From Nymphaea colorata (Eukaryota > Streptophyta > Magnoliopsida > Nymphaeales > Nymphaeaceae), in assembly GCF_008831285.2 (NCBI RefSeq), contig NC_045138.2, positions 13,466,571-13,530,570 of the forward strand: a stretch of 64,000 nt of DNA. Reading direction: 5' to 3'. A program made the position numbers and the translations under genes. Shown here piece after piece: positions 12,555 to 25,800 of this stretch. The notes under the pieces were generated by a model. It saw nothing but the letters and a program-made list of their open reading frames with translations, was not told the origin of the DNA and did not search any database. Numbering within the stretch: position 1 is the stretch's first letter; the number at the start of each line of letters is the position of its first letter.

Positions 12555-15344
12555 AACGACAAGCACCTTCATATTACGTGAATTCATGGATCTTATAAAA
12601 TCAAGGGGAGGACTAACTCGAGTTCAAATGAATTTCAAGGTGCAGAGTTTACAAATAACGATGTAATACATGCAACTTCCATAAAAAGGATTTGAGATCC
12701 TTGCTAGAAATCAAAGAATATTTTAAATGTAAGATCCACCAAAATCTCATACCGCCTCGGGCTTCATATCTAAGGTCTTCATATCTAAGGTTTATGAAAC
12801 ATGCCACAAGGGTGAGAACAAAATTCAATTTTCACTAATAAAAATGTCAAAACCTTCGCTCGATCGAACTAACGCAACTGGCCAAGTCATTGATAGGGAA
12901 AAGAAATATGACATAAACCAACTTGCTCAATGAACTGAACCCAATATTAAGTGGAGTTAAGGGCAGCTGCCATTAGGTTAGCTAAGCATGAAATTGAAGG
13001 CCATGCATTCATTATTTCATTATTTAGAGACTCAACCTTTAGTGTATCGATTCTACTATGAGTTCTATATTTCTAGCAGCATAGCAGGTCAGAGCACATT
13101 TAGTTAAAGATAAAACACATACAATTATGTGTTATGCATGACAAAACACGTAACATATGGTAGATGGCCGGCAGAGCAAGCTTAAAATCTAGACTAATTA
13201 AGGTTTTAACCTTTTTGAATTGGAGATAAGCTGTGCTAAGCTTTACCAGGTTGTTTAAAATGCTTGCCCCAAGTGTGATTAGGCAGCCTTGCACACATCT
13301 TTATGGACCACTTGGGCAGTGTTTGGATGGCACCCTCAAAAAAACACGGTTTTGTGAAAACCTTATCGAAAACCCAGTTTTGTAAACTTGGTTTGGAAGT
13401 TTGGATGACAAGTGAAAAACTTAGTTTATAGATCGACAAAAAATAAGTCTTGAACCGAAAAACTTAGGGGGAAGCAAGTTTTTTTGGCCCTTCATGAAAA
13501 CTAGGTTTTGACAAAACCCAGTTTTAATGTCATCCAAACATTCTTGAAATGGTGTTTTGGGGCAAACCCCCTTGGTTTGTAGCATATTTTTTTCAGTAAA
13601 TATTATTAAAAAACATGAAAAAAAAAAGCATGGGTATTACCTGATAATTCAATTGTGGAAAGTAACATATGGAACTTCTTTATTTATGTTATGACTTTCC
13701 AACAAACTACTTATGATGGTAATCGCAGGATCCCAAGTTGATCGATCATCCAAAATCCAAACTGAAGTAAGAGAACTAAAATCCAAGGAAGAAATGGGGA
13801 GGAGAAAAAAGATTCAATTCCTTCAAGAGTAGAATAATTAGCTGGATTTCAATATTCAATGTCATCTCACTCTTGTTTGATATTTTGAACATATTTCTAT
13901 TATTTAACCGGGAGTATGCAGACTGTTTTGATCTGGACTCATTTGGTAGAGTCCAGCTTACTGGATAACCGGTGGACTTTATGTACGCTCCAAGAAACCA
14001 ACTGCTTAGTTTTATGAAGCCCATAAGTTGAGGTAGCTCCAAATATGACGTTTCTGCCAAGCATCTTCGACAAAGGCTGGTAAACAAACCTAGCAGCTCG
14101 TCACTTTGGCTAGTTGAAAGATGTGCTATTGATTTTGCCGACGCTGTAAGTTAATGGCAACTTTACAATGGAGGGCAGTTACTTTTCTTTTTCTGTTTTT
14201 TTTCCGGCAGGCATGGTGAACAAACTGAGCTGCTTCTTTTTTGGCTTTATCGGACCCAATTAAAATTTACTCATTCTCATTACTAAACTTATTGACAACC
14301 CCTCATTTTTTTTTAAAATACACACGGCTCTTGATAATCAAATCAGGCAAAGCTAAAGCAAAGACGCTAGCTCAAAGTTGTCCAAGTTCCTGATTTTTGT
14401 CGTGCTTTTCCTGTCCAAATTCAAAAATTGCAGGAATTATGTACAAATTCTTGGGGCCTTGGGGATCAGGAACTGGTCCCGTTTGAGCAAGGATCAGCAC
14501 TCCCGTACCACGGATCGGGGAAATGATGTCCCCGGCAAGGATATTTTAGTCACTATGGAGAACATGCGATCTGTTTCTCGCTTTCCGTACATCCGCTGTT
14601 CACTCCTGGTCCATAATTATAGGACCACGGCGGCTGCTCGAGATTAAAAAGACTATTGTGCCCTTTAAGCCCTCTAAGAGACGGTAACCGCTCGCGGTTA
14701 CGTTTTTTCAGATGGTAAAAGTTTCAAATGAGGCATGAGCTTATGCCGAGTTTGGGGCAGCACCAACGATTGAACCGATGGATTTGAAACAAAGAATCAA
14801 ATACTACATACGCGGAGTCCGGACCTCAGGCCTGGACCTTGACTTTGACATAAAGGTTAAAACCTTCGATATGTCAACTTGGTTAAAACCGTTGACATAG
14901 TGGGCGCCAATTAGGGTCCATGCCCAAGTCGCTACATAGAGTAACGTCTGCAGAGCAGGATAGACAATAGGATGGGGGTTTAAAGTTGCGTCATTGGCCC
15001 CTGTGGTAGAAAACGCACAAGAAAATTTGCTACCAAGCCACGAGTTGAAAGATACAGGTGCGCGTCGTCTGCCACAACACCAAAATAGAACGCGCAAGTC
15101 GAGTCAGAGATTTTTACCCTTCTTAGCGAAAAGAGAAAACGATATACTTTTGTGGAGTACTTTTCCGCCTTCATTTCAGGAATTTGTGAAGGGGAGAGGA
15201 TCTACGAGCTGGGTCATTCTACTTATTTAAGTGTTCTCAGTAAAGACGTCCCAAAGAGCCAGGGCTTGGGTCGTCTGCTTGACACTCACACTGACGCGAT
15301 CGGAAGAGAGAGAGAGCGAGCTCTTCCACCGTCTCCTCTCGGTC
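11713..15344. other. Intergenic with one MITE, no gene recognised
   Basis: About 3.6 kb without a convincing exon. It contains the glycosyltransferase 3' flank, a TA/TG microsatellite at about 12525-12554, a short direct repeat of CTTCATATCTAAGG near 12767, and the MITE at 13314-13545. The final 300 bases are richer in GC and probably hold the promoter of the coiled-coil gene. A TATTTAAG near 15224 is a weak TATA candidate. Confidence 0.5.
13314..13545. mobile_element. PIF/Harbinger-like MITE, about 230 bp
   Basis: The ends are inverted: GTGTTTGGATGGC on the left and, read on the minus strand, ATGTTTGGATGAC on the right. A CTT triplet flanks both sides, compatible with the 3-bp target duplication of PIF/Harbinger elements. 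Internal sequence is partly self-complementary, with repeated AAACCCAGTTTT motifs near both ends. It carries no coding sequence. Family assignment rests on the terminal motif and the triplet, so it is tentative. Confidence 0.65.
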
Positions 15345-15632
15345 ATGGAGTCTTCCCGATGTTGGTGAAGCACGAGTTTCTACTACCTTGAGGTGAGTTT
15401 TCCTTCATTTCTCTGTCTTTTTCATGTACCTTTTTCGAATACCAGCATGGAGAGTCGTGGAGAATCGGGATTTTCTCTAGGAATTGTCATCTGGGTCCGT
15501 TGAATTTCGTTGAGATTAAAATACCGTGTAATTTTCTTTTCTTCTTTTTTCATTCGCAGGGTGGACATTCACTGAGAGGAGGTGATAATTTCGGGTTTCT
15601 GTAAGATGGGTGGCAAGGATATGGAGAATTAG
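15345..15632 (+). promoter_or_regulatory. Leader with two short uORFs and a probable 5' UTR intron
   Basis: Upstream of the coiled-coil gene's ATG are two short upstream open reading frames. One is 7 codons (15345-15368, MESSRCW) and the other 8 codons (15606-15632, MGGKDMEN), which ends 20 bases before the main start. Between them a GTGAGT donor at 15393 and a CAG acceptor ending at 15559 would define a 167-base intron. uORFs this close to a main start often lower translation, so some translational control is possible. Whether both lie in the mature transcript is inference. Confidence 0.45.
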
Positions 15633-15652
15633 GAGGTGGGGAGTCGGAGAGA

Positions 15653-16045
15653 ATGGATGAGGCGGAGCGGAAGGTCGAGTCCCTTCGCGCCATGTTGTTG
15701 GCGGAGAGGTCAAGATCGAAAATCGCCAGGCAGAAAGCTGATCAATTGGCGGCACGAGTAAAACACTGGCTTCCAATGCGTTTCTGAATCTCTGATTACT
15801 CTTGTGTTTGTGTTTGTTTGTCTCTTTTGACAATTTTAGGTGTCGGGAAGCTCCTTCTATTTATATGTAATTCGTTGAAATTTCGAGTTTTTGGGCCTCC
15901 TCGATTTCCATCACATTTTCTTCTTTTGATCAACCCCAGTAGATGATTTAGTCTATTTACTGCTCCGGTGATTTGACATGCAGATTTCATGTAATTTTGC
16001 TTAATTCTTGTCTGTCTTCCCTAGGTAGAGGATCATTTCTTCTGT

Positions 16046-16082
<37 letters not shown>

Positions 16083-19000
16083 GTCCGCATGTACAAACGT
16101 GTTTTCGTATTTTTGAGAGTAACTATTCAGAAGATTTACTTTTGCATATACACATAAAATAACCTGATTAAGATCATTGAAATATGAAACTGAAATTTAT
16201 GACATTTCTGTCCATTTTTTCTTAAAAGGTCACAATAGGGCCATGTTCTACATGTTTGATCTTGCATGAATCAACTCTTATATTGTTACTTCTATAAATA
16301 CGTAGGTTTTATAAGGGTTTTGAAAAACAACGGCCTAAAATTCTATAAATATTTTAGCCAAAAAAAGACATTCTTTTATCCCAAAAAAACATATTTCAAG
16401 TGCCTATGCTTAGCAAATAGATCATGATAAATGTGCCTACAGTGTTAAATTTGTGAAACCTTGTGGGTAAAATCCATCGATTTCATCATGTATATAGTTT
16501 GTTATTTGTTTATTTGTTTAACATACATGATGTCTATATCGAGAACTCAGACTGCTGAGGTAAGTGGCTTTTGGCTTTTGCGAGAATTAGCTGCATTGTG
16601 GGCAAACCCCTGATTTGTAATTGCAGCCAAGCACTTAGCTATTGCATCAATCAATAGCCACACGCGTAATATATATGACATCCTCCCATCGTTCTGGTTG
16701 CATGTGCTTTTCGAATTTATTATGAAGGAAACACGTGGTGTTCTTATTTTCTGCACTAACAACGGTAATGTCCCCTAGTGATTTTCTCACACTTTGCAAG
16801 TGGGGATGCATATTTCATGGTATGAAGACCATGGTGAATTCATACACAGGACCTGACCAAGTAGTTTAACTTTGACTGTCACTTCTTCTGGTAGTAGCTA
16901 CTACACTTTCTAGTAGAATTCTGTTCTTACAATTGCTGGATGATTTTGCCAATTCTGTTCAATAGGAAGCACACCTGATACTTATTGTGCCATTGTATTT
17001 TTCTCTTTTGTTTTGGAAGGAAAGTTTCGATGCATCATGTGGTGTTACTGAACATGCCTGCACATCAAGATTTCATAGCTTAATGCTTGTTACTGTAGTA
17101 AGATTCTTTGTTAATCTTCTCTATATTTATTTGATTAGATACCAATAACCTTTATCTAATCAATGCGGCTACTAAGGAATAGGAGACCAATATTTATGTT
17201 TTTTGTGTATGTATAAGCAGATGTGAGTTCCATTCATATGTACATGCATGTGCATGAATAATTTGTTTCTCACTTGATGAAAATGGTTTTTGAAAATTGA
17301 TGATTTTTTGAAATACTTCCTTATTTGTTTAATTTGTCGACAACTATTTTGTTCCTCTCTTGTGCTGCTGTTTTTGTTTTTGATGCATCGTGTGGAAGCT
17401 AAGCACATCCAGCTGAGTGCAGGTTATATACATTTGTTCTCTGCATAGTATTTCCAGTTACTGTTTACAATGCTAACTTAAACCTTCTTTCAGCACCAGA
17501 GTGCTGCTCCACATGTTTATGTTGTATCCAGAGTTCAAGCCTGTCAGGTAGTGTAGGACTTTCTCTCTGCACGCACAATAACACACACACACACACATGC
17601 ACATCCATCACCCAGTCCTGTCCGAAGTATGTCGAGTCAACTTTTTGAGTCCTAATTCTCCATTATCTAATATCCAGAGGGATGTTTCTGCTACTCCACA
17701 GTCCATGCTGCTTCGTACTGCTTCCCTCCAAGTCCTTAGTGATCTTTCCTTCTCTTTTATTTTTTTCTCCTCTGTTTGAATTTCTATCTATGCATATAAA
17801 CTTGAATATGTGGTCATCTTTTGGTCGAACTTTTGGGGACTGTTTATGTTTTCCATTTAGTTGTAACAAAATTTAAGTTATTTCTGTAGTCCTTAGCTCC
17901 ATTGATCTAGTGATGCAAGGATTGGTGTGGCTGTCATACCAGGTGTTTGTTGAAATTTTATTTTTTAATGTAATCCAAGTTCTACCACTGACCATTTTTT
18001 TCTTCCTTGTTTCTTTTCCTCCACCTTCTGTGCACTTCTTTGTTAGGTTTATGAATTAGAGACACAGCTCGAGATTGTGAACAATCAGAAACAGAAGGCT
18101 GAGAAGGCTGCTGCAAAGGTTCTCTCCATACTGCGTGATGGTGGAATTATAGAATATTCTGATGAAGGTGAATCAGAAACTGGGGAACAAGCAATTTCAT
18201 GTGAATATGAGGAAAAGAAACTGTTGACCGTGGAATGTCTTGGAATTGTAAAAACAGAAGGATGTTCACTATCAGATGCCATTAGAGATGAAGTCAAAGA
18301 TGGTGAACTGGAGAAATTAAATGCATCTCCATCAACATCTGCCAGTTTGTCTTGGACTAGCTCTGAAAGTCATTTTTCAGGCTCTCATGGAAATGGATCC
18401 AGAAAGAGCCATGAATTAGCAGTAAGACAGAAACAAGGCAATTTCGTTTCAGTTACTGCTTCTTCTCCCAAGCGACGCTTGGGCAAGTCATGTCGCCAAA
18501 TAAAACGTCGGGAAATTGGTAGCATGAAGGAGCAAGGAGACACAGACTGCTCAAAATCTGAGACTCTTGTGGAAGGTCATCCAAATGACATGGAAGATGG
18601 GATTGGACCGCCTCCTTGTTCAGAGACTACACCAGAGCAAACATCTGGTGAGGAAAATTGTTGCGCAAAAGTTTTTCCAGAGGATACACAGGACATACCT
18701 CCACTTGAAGAAGGCAGTAGGTTAGACTCTGGCAGTGATGCAAGTGCGAGAGACGAAGATATAAAGATGGAAAGGATACTGGAGCAACAGACCCAGATTG
18801 TAGATCAATGCCAATCAGAAGAAAACTTGCAACAAGACCAGGAAGAGAAAGCCAAAGATGTCACCGTTTCTATAATGGTAGGCCTAAAAACCTCTGGATC
18901 TACTGTAGTCTAGTACTTAGTAGAAATGGATTTTCATTCCTCTCTTGGCTTTGCTTTACCATGCATCCTGAACAACTTTCATGACAAAAATGATTTGTAG

Positions 19001-20160
19001 GATAAGCATCATGAGCAGGAAAAATATCTGAAGGTAAAACATTTGCTTTGAATATTTAATCATTAATACTACAATTTTAAATTAATGTCTGTTTGTGCGT
19101 CACTGCATCCATCATCTTTCTGTTCTCACACCACTACTTTTCAGTTACTGAGAAATTGGTATGGACTTTATAGGTTCTCCCTGAACCTGCCGAGCATCCT
19201 GATGCTTCTATAAAGGCCATCACACAAGCTGCATCAGTTGATATTGAAAACTCTGTTGCCGATATGAAATCAACACCAGAAACAAACTGCAATAGAGAAT
19301 CAGTGATCAGTACTCGTGTACATGATGTCCTGCCCAAAATCAGTCAAGACACTGCAAAAACAGAAATTGGATCAAATTGGAAACCTAGTCATGAGAATGA
19401 ACATTCTTTCGAGGCTATTCCAGCTGACAGAAATAGAGATATTGCAATGGGTTTAGTTTCTAACAGTTTTGCCTCTGCACAAGCAGACAGCAATATATCA
19501 GTGAAGACATCTCCAAATGAGTTAAAATTTGGTGATGTTCTACGTAGAGATTCATATGCTGCCTTGAGCAAAGGGAAGCAACCCATGTTTTATGTGGAAA
19601 CGCCTTCCCCAAGTACACCGGGCAGCTTAAGATCCCAAATGTCATGGCGTGGACCTTCAGCTAACCAGAATGCAGTGGTGGCTTCAGCATCACAAAGTCA
19701 TTTTGGTAGCGCTTCGCCTAATGATTTAGAGGGCGTGTTGAAGAACCTACAGCTGGCTAGATTTTCCCTCCAATCGAGATTGGAAAAGTCATCACTCAGC
19801 AAGGGTAAAATAGTTGCTACAAGTGACGAGGCTAAGATCGCTGAAGAAAGCATGAAGCTGCCCTTTATTAGCTGTTCAGGGTTGTTCAGGCTACCTCCAA
19901 GCTTACATGATTCAGAAACTGGATTCAGCTCGCAGTCTTTGCATTCCAATTTGGTAACAAGGCCTGCACTTAGTGATCAACGTCGTCACCGTCATCGTGA
20001 CTCCAGATTTCAGATTTCTGCTGGAAACATGTATTCTTATGCACCCTCGATTGCTCCATCTGCATCATCTGCACAACCTCAATATGAAGATCCTTATTCA
20101 CGCTTTGCTGGGTTCCAGTATTCTCATACGGATGAGCAGAACAGAAATTTTCGTTGTTGA
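15653..20160 (+). CDS. Plant coiled-coil protein of unknown function
   Basis: Four exons join in phase 0: 15653-15757, 18047-18877, 19001-19033 and 19174-20160, giving 651 residues. The first about 65 residues form a charged heptad-like coiled coil (MDEAERKVESLRAMLLAERS, then AEKAAAKVLSILRDGG). The central 400 residues are Ser/Glu-rich, low in hydrophobics and probably disordered, with a basic patch of KRR/KRREI type. Near the C-terminus is a second amphipathic segment (LEGVLKNLQLARFSLQSRL). The tail is rich in Ser, Tyr and His. There is no signal peptide or membrane segment. I recall uncharacterised plant proteins with this layout of an N-terminal coil, a disordered middle and a late LQLAKxSLQ-type helix, but cannot name one securely. 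Intron 1 is 2.3 kb and carries a CT microsatellite. Exon 3 encodes only 11 residues and could be skipped without a frame change. Confidence 0.85.
16050..16079. repeat. (TC)n microsatellite in intron 1 of the coiled-coil gene
   Basis: A run of about 14 TC units, well inside the intron. Confidence 0.85.
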
Positions 20161-22750
20161 CAATTATTTTAAACCAGCCTTTTGTGCAAGGAATCCTGGG
20201 CAGGCTCTTCTAAAGTATTCTGGAGGTTGTTTAACTCATTCCGGCCCATTCTGTAGAATAAGGCTAGCAATTTCCTATCCTGTATTTGCTAAATTTTGTG
20301 CATGTCAGAGGGGGAATTTTGTTTTATTGATGAAAGCAAAAACATGTAACACCATTATTTTAGATCGATGGTGATGTAGTTACGGGCTTTTTCAGTTTTG
20401 GTAAATCTTATGTTTATCGTTGTAGTTCACCTGTTCTGTTGTATCCATGGCATACAATACACAAATATCAGTTTTAGTTCTTTTGGGTCTTCTGCATTTG
20501 CTTGGAGTTGCAAGATTTACCAATTTGTTGTTTGCATCTATTAGGGATCTATAGTTTGTTCATCGTAGACCTTAAGCTTCTTGCTTTTAGATGAAATCCC
20601 ACAAAGCGGATGGTAGATAAATATGCCCCTCATGTGACAGTGGAGGAAGGTAGCTTGTCTTAGTTTTAGAACGCCTATGGCTGGATGGTAGATAAATATG
20701 CCCCGTCTCCTTAAACCACTCAGCTCCCCAAATTTAACATTTGGTGCAACACCGACCAGAATCATACACGAATGACACTCATTACGTTTCTCTTTTCCAA
20801 CCAGCTATATTATGCCCTGATTGGTTAGAGAGTTCAACCAGTTCTAGACTCATTTTTTCCCTCGCTCTCTATGCTTTAGATTTCTAGGAATAGCACGAAA
20901 AAAAAAAGGACGGCTTCCGGGGACGGACGAAGAAGGATGAAACGGCTTTGCTTAGCAGCGTTTTGTTCAGAACTTCATGAAAATCTGCGAGTACTCGTCG
21001 GAACATGTTTCCACTGAAAATACACTGGAAATGTTTCAAAATTGCATGTTTAAACCTTGCACATACTCTAGGGTACCGCACGCATTTACTTGAAAAAAAT
21101 CTATCCACCTAGTGTTAATCCTTAATTATGTGTCGTGGCGTGGTTTAATGGAATCAATAATCCTTTCTTTTCCGGTCGGAAAGTGGGTTTACGCAGATCC
21201 GGTGCTAGGAAACACAAACAACTGCAACTCCGAAACCAACCGCTGGTGGCTTAGACACTTTCTTTGTTCAAAAGAAATCAAATTGTACAGAAGGAAAACA
21301 GACTGAACAGCAAAAGAAGCAGCAGTTAAAAGGCCAAAAGCACAAGCAGCAACTTCCATCGCTGCATCAATCCTTATGAAAAAATTTCTGAGCGTACCCA
21401 TTTGTCAGACCTTTCTTCCTGTTGAAAAACATAAAAATGGAGATAAGAAATAATCTAACGTGGCTGGTCTTTAAACCACGAACGTCCACCATAGGCCTTT
21501 ATCCATATAGTTTCGAGATTCATTATACAGCAGTCGTGCAACGTATCCTTCTGTTAGAGGAGCTATTACAGCACCTCGGTCTAAATCGAGATTCCGCAAC
21601 CACTTGCACATTTTTATTTTCTTTGATGATAGCTGCGTTTTCTCTTATATTTTCTCCCTGATTTTAGCATGGTCTTCCAAATATTGATGACACGCTAATT
21701 AGATGTGTCATCTACTTCATCTTAACTCTCATCACACAGTTAAAGAGCCCTCGCATTTACCTTTTCGTTCCCCCTTCAGGCTGGACAATAGTTCAGAAAG
21801 GTCAGGTTTGCTACCCATGACTTTAAAAATGGACCGGATCATCACTTTGATGAAAGGTAGCGATCTTTTTAGTCCAGGCCTACATTTATTTCAGGAAGTG
21901 ATTTCATTCTCCATTGTCGCAGAATCTTTTCTAATTTGAGTCTCGCTTTAAAGTTAGGATTATTCCTCTCCGTGCGCATTATATATTGGTTTGAAATATG
22001 GACATTTTCCTACCCTAATGCAATGTTAAAAAACATAAAAACAGAGATAAAAAGACATAGTTTAACGTGGCTAGAGTAATTCTTGAACCACGAAAGGCCA
22101 CCATGGACCTTTAACCATAAAGTGGTGTTGATGATTTATTATTTAGAAGTCCTACATTTCTATCAAAGTTCTTAAACTTGTTATGCGAGCAAATGTGACA
22201 TGGGCTCCACATCTCAACCCCATAAATTTGATGTGTTAGAGACCGAGAGATCAAATTTCAACAGCCCTTTGATTACGTCAAATTTTTGGACCTGAGGGTC
22301 TGATTTAACAAGACTCACCTTATGTCTATGCTTCTAATAAACTGTGGATTTGAGAACTTATAGTTACCATTATACTGTAAATTAATGAATCTTAAATCGG
22401 AACGGAGGAGGGTCAGACTTGATTAAGTCCATGAATTTAGAGATGCAACATTACAAATATACAGAGTATCTTGCAAATGTAAGATTTCATACTCTTATTC
22501 GAAACCAATATTCTATGATCTTCATCTAAGATCTTGAAATCTTATATCTCTTTAAATCTAGTATCTAAGGTAGTAAAATTAAACACTCCGACCTTCAAAA
22601 AGGATCTGAGTTCAGACTTTGCCTCCCAGTTATATACTGTACATTGTTAAAGAAAATGATGTCAATAGGAGGTCCAATCTGAAAACTCACGGATCCAAAA
22701 TACGCCTTTTCCAAGGAGGCATGGCTGACCAAGTATCAACAAGCCAGTAC
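20161..22750. other. Intergenic with degenerate repeats, no gene recognised
   Basis: The first 300 bases are the probable 3' UTR of the coiled-coil gene. A 22-base motif (GGATGGTAGATAAATATGCC plus CC) occurs twice, near 20618 and 20684. Two related copies of a dispersed repeat lie near 21423 and 22026. No exon-like frame was recognised. Confidence 0.5.
21423..22142. repeat. Two copies of an unclassified dispersed repeat
   Basis: Segments 21423-21530 and 22026-22142 share, in order: AACATAAAAA, GAGATAA, TAACGTGGCT, AACCACGAA, TCCACCAT or GCCACCAT, and an ATCCATA or AACCATA block. They are direct copies about 600 bases apart and differ at roughly one base in four or five. No terminal repeat or target duplication was seen. 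The pair may be two ends of one decayed element, or two separate insertions. Confidence 0.6.
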
Positions 22751-22758
22751 TATAAATA
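22751..22758 (+). promoter_or_regulatory. Likely TATA box for the tRNA dimethylallyltransferase gene
   Basis: TATAAATA lies 143 bases upstream of the chosen ATG (22894), in the correct orientation. It would place transcription start near 22785. A short ATG-initiated frame of 7 codons (22789-22812) would fall at the very start of that leader. Confidence 0.5.
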
Positions 22759-22893
22759 AGGCATGGTTGGCGCCTGCCATTGACGCAAATGAGACAGGTT
22801 GCTCGCTGCTGAGGGCGCATTCGAAAGCTGAATACTGCCGCTGCCGCCCCACATAGTGTGATAGTGAAGCCCGGAATCTTATGCTGCCACCTG

Positions 22894-25800
22894 ATGAATG
22901 GCGACGGGAAATCGATTGTGAGAGAGGTTGAGATGGGAGAAGGCGGAGGCCTCCTCTTTCCGTTAGGCAACCCTAAACCGAAAATTGTGGTAGTCGTCGG
23001 AGCCACCGGTTCCGGCAAGTCTCGACTCGCCATCGACCTCGCCTCCCACTTTCCGGTCGAGGTCGTCAACGCCGACTCTATGCAGGTCTCTCTCTCTCTC
23101 TCTCTCTCTCTTTTCTCTTCGACATAATCTTATTCTATGTTACTGTCCGTTTTTTCCTGCAACTAGGTGTACGAAGGACTGGATATCCTAACGAACAAGG
23201 TCCCGCCCGAAGACCAAAAGGGTCTTTCTCTCTCTCTCTCCCCCTCCCTGCCCTTCAGTATTCTGTTTTTAGTTGGAGGAGGTGATATGCTAACTCAAAC
23301 GTTTCTTGATACGTCCGCTTTTCCAGAAAAGGGCGGACAATTTGGGAAAAATTGTGCTGCATTTGGTTATCTGTTGTGTCATACGAATGACGTACTTTCT
23401 TTCTTCGATTTGATAAATATGGTTTGAATTCACAAACTCACGTAAAATTGGGTTTATCGCATGTTTGCTTAGTGATATTGATTCAATGAGGTAAAGAAGA
23501 AGTTGGTAGTATAGATAAGGAGAAACTAAGACGTCTCCACTTTTCCGAGAAATGTAGGATGTCTTAACTTATGGCGTCGTTCCTCCATTCGCTTTAGACA
23601 CGATGTGGTATGACATCGTTGATTGGGTGTTTGATGCTTTTGATGCACTTAGCTGGGGAAACTAGGTATTACTTCTTGGAGTATGTCGGTGTCTTTTTCT
23701 GCCCCAAGCATCCTCAAACTCGTCTTAGTGAGTCAGTATTAACAGTCTTGCGAAACTCTATAGATGACACCTAGTTTCTTAATCCGTTTCTCTTTTGTTT
23801 GTTTGTGTTAGCCGTTAGGTGACATGATCCACTGTCTCAGCCCTTTTCTGTCAAGTGTTTCTTTGTAATTTGAGGAATTAGTATTGATTATGGTCAGCAC
23901 CAGATGCTCCTGATTGGCGCCAATACCAATATAGCAGTACGAAGACGTGGTTCTTAGCTGCTATTTGTTATTTTGTTTGTAATTGTCTGTTTTAGTTGCT
24001 TTTGGACTTGTTATAATCGTATTTGTTCTGGTCTTAAGCTAACATCCCGTGAACATGTTGATGTAGGAGTTCCACATCATCTTTTGGGGGTTGTTAGTGC
24101 TAATGTGGAATTCACATCAAAGGATTTTCGTGATATGGCCATTCCTGTGAGTATTTTATGCATTCTCTGCATTACCATGTTTGTTTTTTCTTTTGTTTTC
24201 AATCTCGTGCTCATTGTTTATTGAACTCATGGGGCGTTAGAGAGTACCCCTGTCTGTTGTTGCATATGTCCTCTATGGATAATTGTGTGTTTGCTGATGC
24301 GACACTTACACATGTCCTATCTGGAAAACTTCACTTGTGAGTTGTGACTTTGTGCAAAATTTTCCTTTTCTGCTTAGATGTCGAATTCTTGACTAGTTGA
24401 CTGACTAGCCGGTTGAGTTGGTTATCAACCAACTTGAGTTTCAAACCAACACCTAGTTAGGCAGTGGACTTTCAGAAGGGCATAGGCTGTGCCTTGTTGG
24501 GCACCTAGTTGACACCTAGGTGGGCTAGAAACAGTAAACGAAAGAGAGAAAGAGGAGAAGGAGGAAAAGAAAAAGAAGAACAAGAACATGGTAAAAACGA
24601 AGAACAAGTAAACAAAGAAACGTACAAGCCGATGAAGAAGGAAGAAGAAAAGGGAAAAGGAATCTAAGATATTTTTTCACTTGTGTGCCTCGGCAGGCCT
24701 ACCTAGTCAAAAGCCAAGGTTGAACCATCAGTCGCAATTAGTCTTTTTAGAGGCCTGAACAACCTGTGTCCAGCTTTTGATTTTGACAACTTATTAGTCT
24801 GTCCATTGTTTTGGGCTATGTTTATCAGCAGACTCAACAGTTGTTTATAATTTGTTCCAGGTGATCGATAGTATATTGTCTCGGAAGCATTTACCAGTAA
24901 TTGTGGGAGGTACAAATTATTACATCCAGGTAACAACAGAGATTTGAACTTTTGTTTTTGTCTCCTTCTAGCCCCCTTTGCTTGCTTTAAATTTTTGTAC
25001 AATTAAGTGTTTGTTCTTTGTCCATATGACTTAAGCAACCACGAGTTCAGTCACAGTTTGTTAGGGTTTGGCTAAAAGTTTCTAATGCAGTCCGTATTCT
25101 TAACTGATGGCATGGGAAGATATCGTTAAAGGTTAACCGTTTGACCCTGGGCCTCATATTTTGAATTTCCAGATGGACAACAGATTGGTTGGAAGTTTGG
25201 AACTGCAAAATTGGTATCATATTGCATCACAGATTTCCTAAACAATGATTAGAGTGTAGGTTGCCATTGTCAGGATGGAAGAGGGTAGGATGTGGATACA
25301 CATCATGGATCATGGGATTCTAGTGAATCTAATCTGACCTTGAAGAGCTACGGTTGTCCAGGTATAAGAGTTGAGGGAAGGGTTTGTAAAAGGGTAGGAT
25401 ATATATATATATATATATGAGGAGCGTCAAAGCAGGCTTATTTTCCTTTTCACAGCTGTAATAGCATTACTGTTACAATTCAATCTGCACCAGAACCTTT
25501 CCTCTTGTGGAAAGATGCTTTCTTGGCTTGATTTTGTCCTCTGCCTTTGAAAATTAGTTACCTGTTCTCATAGGAAATATAAGGGTACTGCAGATATCTG
25601 TATGGCAGTTTCAAGAGGTCAGAGTCCCAAATTAGGAACTTCAGAAATTCTTGTCTACTTTATATATTAGGGACAAGCAGTTTGGCCATAGACAAAATAT
25701 TACTCATCTTTTCATACTGGGTTATTTTATCTTGTTTCTTCGTTCTTGGATTGTCTTGTATATCTATGCCTCTGCACGCATGGACAGGCCCTTGTGAGCC

